DNA from: Gordonia sp. OPL2
GTDB taxonomy: Bacteria; Actinomycetota; Actinomycetes; Mycobacteriales; Mycobacteriaceae
DNA length: 64,000 bases
Direction of reading: 5' to 3'
NCBI RefSeq assembly: GCF_003797825.1
Contig: NZ_RKME01000021.1
Location: 37,683-101,682, forward strand
Shown: one piece after another, positions 58,935-64,000 of the stretch
Layout of the letters: every line of letters begins with the position of its first letter
Numbering within the stretch: position 1 is the stretch's first letter
The notes under the pieces: model-generated
The model's input: only the letters and a program-made list of their open reading frames with translations
What the model was told of the DNA's origin: nothing
The model's database searches: none
Program-made: the position numbers and the translations under genes

Positions 58935-59828
58935 ATGACACACAACACCCCCTCCACCGCCCACTCCCCGCATCCCACGCCGGCCGGCCCTGTCCTCGTC
59001 GTCGGCGCGACCGGCAAGACCGGCTCCCGGGTCGCGGCCCTGCTCGAGGTTCGCGGCCACGACATCCGCCGGGCCAGTCGGTCGAGTGACATCGTCTTCG
59101 ACTGGACCGACCGATCGACGTGGGCCCCGACGCTTGCCGGCGCCGGACCCGTCTACCTCACCTATCAGCCCGACCTCATCGCGCCCGGTGCGACCGACGA
59201 CATCGCCGAGTTCGTCCGCCTCGCCGACGAGGCCGGGGTACCGCGTCTGGTCCTGCTGGCCGGGCGCGGGGAAGCCGAGGCCGACGCGGCCGGCCGCCTC
59301 GTCCATGCGGCGCGTGCGGAATCGACCGTGTTGTCCTGCGCGTGGTTCGATCAGAACTTCACCGAGGGCGGATTCGCGCCGGAGATCGCCGCGGGATCGT
59401 TGACCCTGCCGGTCGGGGACGTCGGCGAGCCCTTCATCGACGCCGACGACATCGCCGCGGTCGCGGTGGCAGCCCTGCTCGAGGTCACCGCCGACGGCGA
59501 CAACCCGCACGCCGGCCGGACCTACGACTGCACCGGCCCCCGGCTGCTCACGTTCGCCGAGGCCGCGGCGGAGTTCGGACGTGCCCGCGGTGCAGTCGTC
59601 ACCTTCACCGAGGTGTCGTCCGCCGACTATCGGGACCTGTTGCGGCAGTTCGACGTACCCGCGCCGGAGGTCGAGCTGTTGCTCGTGCTCTTCGGAAAAC
59701 TGTTCGACGGTCGCAATGCGTACATCTCCGACGACGTGGAGCGCGTGCTCGGCCGACCTCCGCGCGACATCGTCGACGTCGCCGCGGCCTGGACGAGATC
59801 TGCTGCCCAGGAACGGGTGTCGCGATGA
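58935..59828 (+). CDS. NmrA-like NAD(P)-binding protein
   Basis: A 297-residue atypical SDR. The Rossmann motif VLVVGATGKTGSRVAALL is followed by ILAxxxR-like FVRLADEAGVPRLVLLAGRG and LSCAWFDQNF. NmrA-like proteins often bind NAD(P) without classic catalysis, acting as sensors or reductases. It overlaps the DUF1772 gene (ATGA at 59825), so the two form a small operon divergent from the AraC regulator. Confidence 0.85.
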   Translation: MTHNTPSTAHSPHPTPAGPVLVVGATGKTGSRVAALLEVRGHDIRRASRSSDIVFDWTDRSTWAPTLAGAGPVYLTYQPDLIAPGATDDIAEFVRLADEAGVPRLVLLAGRGEAEADAAGRLVHAARAESTVLSCAWFDQNFTEGGFAPEIAAGSLTLPVGDVGEPFIDADDIAAVAVAALLEVTADGDNPHAGRTYDCTGPRLLTFAEAAAEFGRARGAVVTFTEVSSADYRDLLRQFDVPAPEVELLLVLFGKLFDGRNAYISDDVERVLGRPPRDIVDVAAAWTRSAAQERVSR

Positions 59829-60304
59829 GTCAGCTCCGCGACATCGTCCTGACCCTGGCGATGGCCACGATGGGACTGACCGCCGGCCTGTATGCGGCGT
59901 TCGCCTACTCGGTGATGCCCGGGCTGCAACGCGCCGGCGCGTCGACAGCGGTGGCCTCGATGCAGCGCATCAATGTGGCGATCATCAACCCGGTGTTCGC
60001 GGTGATCTTCGCGGGCGCCGTCGTCTTCGGCGCCGTCGGAGTGGCGCTGTGGTGGGGGGACCCGCTGCGCTGGTGGCTCGTCGCCGCCACGATCCTGGCG
60101 GTTGTCTCAGTGCTGATCACGATGGGCATCAACGTGCCGTTGAACGATCGACTGGACGCCGCCGGCACGGTGTCGGCCGCCGACGCCCCGACGATCTGGA
60201 CGGATTTCGTCCGGCCCTGGGTGCAGTGGAACATCGTGCGTGCCGCAGTGGCGACCGCCGGTTTCGTGGTCGTGACCATCGGCTTGCTGCAGACCCGCCC
60301 CTGA
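59825..60304 (+). CDS. DUF1772 membrane protein
   Basis: A 159-residue protein with about four membrane segments (MATMGLTAGLYAAFAYSVMP, VFAVIFAGAVVFGAVGVALW) and the anthrone oxygenase-like DUF1772 pattern (NVPLNDRLDAAG, WVQWNIVRAAVATAGF). In fungi such folds act on polyketides; the bacterial role is unknown. It is translationally coupled to the NmrA-like gene, suggesting a common substrate or stress. Confidence 0.83.
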   Translation: MSQLRDIVLTLAMATMGLTAGLYAAFAYSVMPGLQRAGASTAVASMQRINVAIINPVFAVIFAGAVVFGAVGVALWWGDPLRWWLVAATILAVVSVLITMGINVPLNDRLDAAGTVSAADAPTIWTDFVRPWVQWNIVRAAVATAGFVVVTIGLLQTRP

Positions 60305-60318
60305 CCCTGTTCGACACA

Positions 60319-60356
60319 GGTTGCCGTGTGGTCCGGAATCCGGGCCACACGGCAAC
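60319..60356. terminator. Hairpin terminator after the DUF1772 gene
   Basis: The 13-bp stem GGTTGCCGTGTGG with CCACACGGCAACC encloses a loop that itself pairs (TCCGGAATCCGGG). It lies 14 bp after the stop and before the convergent QorB-like gene. Confidence 0.75.
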
Positions 60357-60394
60357 CTCGTGTGTGGCCATGTCTCCGCTCGGAGTGAACCGAC

Positions 60395-61261
60395 TCAGGG
60401 TCTGACGACGATCCCGTGCCGCACCACATCCCGGAACCCGGTTGCGGGCCGACCGAGGAGATCGACGAGGTCGGTCGAGTCGGAGTCGAGGGCACCGGTC
60501 GCGACACCGGCATCCGAGTTCGCCAGGATGTCGGCGAACGGCGCGGGAATCCCGGCGCCGACGAGGGCGGCGGCGTAGTCGGACTCCGACAGATCCTGGT
60601 ATCGCACCGGGCTGCCGCTGACCTCGGTGAAGGTTGCGGCGATGTCCGCGTAGGAGAGATGCTGCGGACCGGCCAGTTCGAAGACCTGTCCGCCGTCGGC
60701 GGAGATCAGTGCGGCGGCCGCTGCCTCGGCGTAGTCGGCCCGCGACGCCGGCGCGATCTCACCGTCGCGCGCGCTTCCGTAGAGGACGCCACTCTCGATC
60801 GCGGCGGGTGCCGACTGGAGATAGTTTTCCGAATACCAACCGTTGCGCAGCAGCACGACGGGAAGGCCGCTGTCGGACAACAACTTCTCGGTCGCGAGAT
60901 GCTCGGCGGCCAGCGCCAGCGGTGAGGTGTCCGCCCGCAGGATGCTGGTGTAGGCCACCAGGCCGACGCGCGCCGAGACGGCGGCGTCGATCACGTTGGT
61001 GTGCTGCGGCAGGCGCTGTCCGACCTCGGAGCCGGAGACGAACAGGAGCCGGTCGACCCCGGCGAACGCGGCCTCGAGCGCAACCCGGTCGGCGTAGTCG
61101 GCCACGCGCACCTCGACGCCGGCGCGCGCAAGGTCGTCGGCCTTCTTGACGTCGCGCACCACCGCGATGATGTCGGCGGGAGCCACAGAGCGCCTGATCA
61201 GGGCGTCGATGGCTTCGCTGCCCAGTCCGCCGGTGGCACCGGTCACTGCGTAGGTCGTCAT
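60395..61261 (-). CDS. NAD(P)H-binding protein (QorB/NmrA-like)
   Basis: A 288-residue atypical SDR with the Rossmann loop VTGATGGLGSEAIDAL and the PVVLLRNGWYSENY segment typical of type-2 NAD(P)H:quinone oxidoreductases (QorB). It may reduce quinones or sense redox state. It is divergent from an HxlR regulator, and the shared inverted repeat suggests control by it, as seen for thiol- and quinone-sensing HxlR pairs. Confidence 0.85.
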   Translation of the reverse strand: MTTYAVTGATGGLGSEAIDALIRRSVAPADIIAVVRDVKKADDLARAGVEVRVADYADRVALEAAFAGVDRLLFVSGSEVGQRLPQHTNVIDAAVSARVGLVAYTSILRADTSPLALAAEHLATEKLLSDSGLPVVLLRNGWYSENYLQSAPAAIESGVLYGSARDGEIAPASRADYAEAAAAALISADGGQVFELAGPQHLSYADIAATFTEVSGSPVRYQDLSESDYAAALVGAGIPAPFADILANSDAGVATGALDSDSTDLVDLLGRPATGFRDVVRHGIVVRP

Positions 61262-61310
61262 GGGGTCTCTCCTCTGCTGGGGTCACCGATGGGCGGTGCT
61301 TCCTGATCAT

Positions 61311-61338
61311 GTTGCACTTACGTTTGGTGCAGTGCAAC
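61311..61338. promoter_or_regulatory. Candidate HxlR operator
   Basis: GTTGCACT (61311-61318) is perfectly complementary to AGTGCAAC (61331-61338) with 12 nt between, located between the divergent starts of the QorB-like and HxlR genes. HxlR proteins bind such dyads. Confidence 0.6.
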
Positions 61339-61383
61339 AGTGACGGTAACCACATGCATGAGAGTTTGCGTATGATGGGCCGC

Positions 61384-61833
61384 ATGTCCGCAGCGCAGTC
61401 CGCCCCGGAGTCAGGCTCAGACGAGGTCGATCAGGCCTTCGTCGCGGACGTCTTCGCCCGCGACTGCGCCTCGCGCGACATCCTGCAGAACGTGACCAGC
61501 CGCTGGGGACTCCTCGCGCTCGTTGCGTTGGGCGAGAGCGACATGCGGTTCAACGCGCTACGTCGTCGGGTCGACGGTGTGAGTGAACGGATGCTGTCGG
61601 TGACCCTGCAGGCACTGGAGCGCGATGGGTTTGTGAATCGATCTGTCCTGCAAGCCATCCCGCCCCGGGTCGAGTATTCGCTCACCGACCTCGGGGCCGA
61701 GGTGGCCGCCCGCCTCACCGGGCTGATCGAGTTCGTCGAGGGACACGTCGCCGATGTCGCGGAATCCCGTGCGGCGCATGATGTGCCGGTACCCGCGGAC
61801 GCAGCCCGGGGCAGGCGCTCTCAGAAGAGTTGA
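61384..61833 (+). CDS. HxlR family transcriptional regulator
   Basis: About 149 residues from ATG at 61384. The winged helix covers DILQNVTSRWGLLALVALG, MRFNALRRRVDGVSERMLSVTL and RVEYSLTDLGAEV, the HxlR signature. One Cys (RDCASRD) near the N-terminus could sense electrophiles or quinones, as in the HypR/YodB type; this is inference. In-frame ATGs at 61354, 61372 and 61375 are alternatives. It is divergent from the QorB-like gene and convergent with the VOC gene. Confidence 0.82.
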   Translation: MSAAQSAPESGSDEVDQAFVADVFARDCASRDILQNVTSRWGLLALVALGESDMRFNALRRRVDGVSERMLSVTLQALERDGFVNRSVLQAIPPRVEYSLTDLGAEVAARLTGLIEFVEGHVADVAESRAAHDVPVPADAARGRRSQKS

Positions 61834-63164
61834 CCGAGGTAGAACTCGGCGCCCTGATCGTCGGCACACAGCGCCATCATTCCGTAGGCCTGGGTGTCGG
61901 GTTCGGAGATCACCCGACCGCCCGCGGCCCGGACCCGCTCGACCGCGGCGTCCATGTCGGCGACATTCCACATCGGGACAGCGGCCGAGCGCTCGGCGCC
62001 GCCGGCGATCCCGATCTGCGGTCGCACCTCGTCGACCTCCCACCCGTCGTCGATCCGGCCGCCGTGGAACGTCCATCCCAGTGCGCCGCCATAGAACGCG
62101 CGGAACCGCGAGCTGTCGACGGTGTGCACGGTCAGGTAGGACATCTCGCCGATGCCACGCGGATGCTGCTCCGGGCGCGGCTCGTCGGCGGCGGGAACGT
62201 GGACCGAGAACGCCACGCCCTGATCATCGACCGCGTCGAGCACCCGGGTGCCGTCGCGCGACACCTCGTCGACGTCACCGGCGGTGCCGCCGGCGGCGAG
62301 GATCGCGCTGCGGGCGGTGTCGAAGTCGTCGACGGCGTAGACGCAGTACAGGGTGTTCGACCCGTAGCCGCCTGCCTGCGAGATGCCCAGGCGGTGACCG
62401 AGATTGGTGACCTGTCGGGTGGATGCGTCGTATTCCCACCCCAGGACCGATCCGTAGAAGCGCGCGGCGCGGTCGACGTCGGGGGTCTGCAGTGACATGT
62501 ACACGATGTCGCCGACGTGGATGCGGTCGGCCATCGGTGCACCGGCCTTCGACGGCCCGGTCAGCATCCACCGATGTCCGAAGGGATCGATGATGGTGCC
62601 GGTCCGCGTGCCGTAACCCTCGTACGGCTCACGGGTCACCGCGGCGCCCGCATTCTGGGCGGCGGCGACGGCCGCGTCGGTGTCGTCGACCGGGAGCATC
62701 AGACTGACCGACACATGACCGGGCTGTGGCCCGCGTAGGCCCATGTCCTCGAATTGATCTGCCACATAGATGACGCCGCCGCCGATCTCGAGCTCGGCAT
62801 GGCCGATGCGGCCGTCGTCCATGACGATCGGTTCACCGCGCAGGGTCGCGCCGAGATGGGCCACGTACCAGTCGACGGCGGCGCGTGCCCCGTCGATGGT
62901 GAGGTAGGGCAAGGCCCCCGGCCGTTCGACGGTCGGTGTCTCGGTGGTGTCGATCGTGCTGTTGATGTCGGTGGTGGTGATGTCGGTACTCATGACTACT
63001 CCTGTGGGCAGGGTCGCGCCGCGCTCGAGTCGGTCCCGCAACCTGTGCGCGAACTCGGCGTCGGGGGCGATCGGATCGGTCCAGCCCGGGGTGTCGGCGG
63101 CCCGCAGGGCGACGAACGGATCGGCCGATGCCGCGCCGCGTTCGGTGCTGTTGTGCTCGCTCAT
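61821..63164 (-). CDS. VOC (glyoxalase/bleomycin-resistance) protein with sigma-linked N-terminus
   Basis: A 447-residue protein. Residues 1-50 are SEHNSTERGAASADPFVAL and ERGATLPTGV-like sequence similar to N-termini of actinobacterial VOC proteins encoded with ECF sigma factors. Three VOC-like domains follow (about 75-195, 205-325, 330-447), each with the paired beta-alpha-beta-beta-beta pattern (VDWYVAHLGATLRG, ARFYGSVLGWEYD, FRAFYGGALGWTFHG). Substrate unknown. The start codon overlaps the sigma stop (ATGA), so it is expressed with sigma and may modulate it or act in the same stress response. It is also possible that the N-terminus belongs to a short separate frame; ATG at 62993 begins the VOC part alone. 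Confidence 0.78.
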   Translation of the reverse strand: MSEHNSTERGAASADPFVALRAADTPGWTDPIAPDAEFAHRLRDRLERGATLPTGVVMSTDITTTDINSTIDTTETPTVERPGALPYLTIDGARAAVDWYVAHLGATLRGEPIVMDDGRIGHAELEIGGGVIYVADQFEDMGLRGPQPGHVSVSLMLPVDDTDAAVAAAQNAGAAVTREPYEGYGTRTGTIIDPFGHRWMLTGPSKAGAPMADRIHVGDIVYMSLQTPDVDRAARFYGSVLGWEYDASTRQVTNLGHRLGISQAGGYGSNTLYCVYAVDDFDTARSAILAAGGTAGDVDEVSRDGTRVLDAVDDQGVAFSVHVPAADEPRPEQHPRGIGEMSYLTVHTVDSSRFRAFYGGALGWTFHGGRIDDGWEVDEVRPQIGIAGGAERSAAVPMWNVADMDAAVERVRAAGGRVISEPDTQAYGMMALCADDQGAEFYLGQLF

Positions 63165-63712
63165 GCGTGACCCCCTCTCCTCGAGCCGCTGTGTCCGGGC
63201 CGGGTGTCGGTGTCCGGATAGGCCGCGCGAAAGGATCGCTTGGCCCGCGTGAGCAGCGCTTCGGTGGCCCCGACGGTGCGGTCGAGCACGGCCGCGCACT
63301 GGCCGACGGGCAGATCGTCGACGTAGCGAAGGGTCAGGACCGCCCGATGTGTCGGCGACAGTTGCGCCAACGTGTGATGGGCGACCATCCGGTCGAGATG
63401 GACATCCCAGTCGTCGTCGGCCGATTCGGGAACGTCCTCGACCGGCTCCGGGGTCCGCTGCATCGTGCGCCAGTGGTCGGCCAGCTTGTGGCGTGCCACT
63501 CCGATCAACCATGGCGTCGTCGGTCGCGCCCCGCCGTCGCGGCGCACGGTGTCCATCGCGGCCAGGAAGGTCTCCGAGGTGAGATCCTCGGCGACCCGCC
63601 GATCCGAACACCGGCGCAGCAGATACCCGTACACCGCGGGCAGTGCATCGTCGTACACGGCCAGCAGCGCGGGCGCTCCGCCTCCGGGCGGATCCTGTTG
63701 TTCGCCGCTCAC
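63161..63712 (-). CDS. ECF-type RNA polymerase sigma factor
   Basis: A 183-residue sigma-70 family factor. Region 2 (AVYGYLLRRCSDRRVAEDLT, ETFLAAMDTV) and region 4 (LSPTHRAVLTLRYVDDLPVG, AAVLDRTVGATEALLTRAKR) are clear. The frame extends to 63793, but residues upstream of GTG 63712 run into a dispersed GTCACGAAGG repeat and have no sigma character, so the shorter start is preferred. It is coupled to the VOC gene, a known actinobacterial pairing. No anti-sigma gene is visible. Confidence 0.85.
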   Translation of the reverse strand: MSGEQQDPPGGGAPALLAVYDDALPAVYGYLLRRCSDRRVAEDLTSETFLAAMDTVRRDGGARPTTPWLIGVARHKLADHWRTMQRTPEPVEDVPESADDDWDVHLDRMVAHHTLAQLSPTHRAVLTLRYVDDLPVGQCAAVLDRTVGATEALLTRAKRSFRAAYPDTDTRPGHSGSRRGGHA

Positions 63713-63774
63713 ATCTTCATCGTCGTTCGCCGCTGCCGGAATCCGACGCCCTATCGGAGAATTTCTTTCGGCGG

Positions 63775-63805
63775 CCCTTCGTGACGCTCGCAAACTCGCT
63801 CCTCA
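63775..63805. repeat. GAGCGAGC-family repeat upstream of the sigma gene
   Basis: CCCTTCGTGACGCTCGCAAA followed by CTCGCTCCTCAG is the inverted form of the dispersed repeat. From 63806 to the window end at 64000 I see no gene with support, only GC-rich sequence including a GGCCGCCGGTGGCGGCC palindrome at about 63813. Confidence 0.7.
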
Positions 63806-64000
63806 GTGTCTGAGGCCGCCGGTGGCGGCCGTGGTGGGGAGCGAAGAGTGGATGCTGGCCACCTGGGGTCGGTGGGGGGATCATTGATGGGTGGATCGTG
63901 GCCGTCCCCGGACGCTTCCCTTGTGTCAGTGAGCCAGTTCCTCAGTGTGGGGTGCGGGGCCTACCACGGGAATCGTGGATTGTTGCTACGAGCACGCGGA

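Noticed and set aside
63713..63793. N-terminal extension of the sigma factor
   Set aside because: It runs through a dispersed repeat and has no sigma-like sequence.

Overview
The window is GC-rich actinobacterial chromosome. It most resembles a member of the Mycobacteriales such as Gordonia or a close relative. The evidence is a PhoP/PhoR pair followed by a HIT gene, as in Mycobacterium, purine genes spread in a mycobacterial-like order (purD, esterase, TetR, purB, purC, ptrB-like, purS-purQ, M18 peptidase), a lipoprotein L,D-transpeptidase, otsA/otsB, ThrE, and GT2-GtrA with ArnT-like glycosyltransferases. I see no integrase, transposase, phage structural gene, rRNA or CRISPR array. One tRNA (Thr, TGT) is present.

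Layout. 1-12 kb: purU (cut by the left edge), deoC, a thioredoxin-reductase-like flavoprotein with a His-rich methyltransferase divergent from an XRE-cupin regulator, an L,D-transpeptidase, an SDR, a ROK-type regulator, a transglutaminase-like protein, a zinc metallopeptidase and the trehalose genes otsA-otsB. 12-21 kb: thrE, tRNA-Thr, a formylglycine-generating enzyme with both active-site cysteines, a type B carboxylesterase, a small exported protein and a 1285-residue HTH-nSTAND-WD40 protein. 21-31 kb: RidA, a winged-helix protein, phoP-phoR, DUF899, a type II restriction-modification pair, a HIT protein and a RecQ-like helicase. 31-46 kb: a two-gene membrane glycosyltransferase operon, purD, a lipoprotein esterase, a TetR/NAD(P)-binding pair, a CstR/CsoR-like repressor with DUF302, a nucleoside deaminase with a divergent TetR, purB, purC and an oligopeptidase B. 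46-64 kb: a large LuxR-type ATPase regulator, a MarR-MFS drug pump operon, a glutathione peroxidase, purS-purQ, an M18 aminopeptidase, an AraC/beta-propeller pair, several NAD(P)-binding proteins with AraC or HxlR regulators, and an ECF sigma factor translationally coupled to a VOC protein.

How genes work together. Many units are a regulator beside its likely target with a readable inverted repeat between them: XRE at 3.4 kb, TetR at 38.1 kb, CsoR/CstR at 39.9 kb, TetR at 40.5 kb, AraC at 58.9 kb and HxlR at 61.3 kb. Sites resembling the mycobacterial PhoP box (7-bp motif, 4-bp gap, 7-bp motif) lie before phoP and before the GT2-GtrA/GT39 operon, suggesting PhoP controls both itself and cell-envelope glycosylation.

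The most unusual feature is the density of short repeats. One family, with a core like GGCCCGCTCGCTGCGCTCCC, has entered coding sequence in frame, several times inside the RecQ-like helicase and possibly at the start of the DNA methylase. A second family (CCCTGAGGAGCGAGC ... GCGTCACGAAGGG and its complement) sits after genes at five or more loci. Three arrays have a 21-bp period, one of them in two inverted arms between convergent genes. The nSTAND-WD40 protein and the restriction-modification pair are the best candidates for defence or conflict systems.
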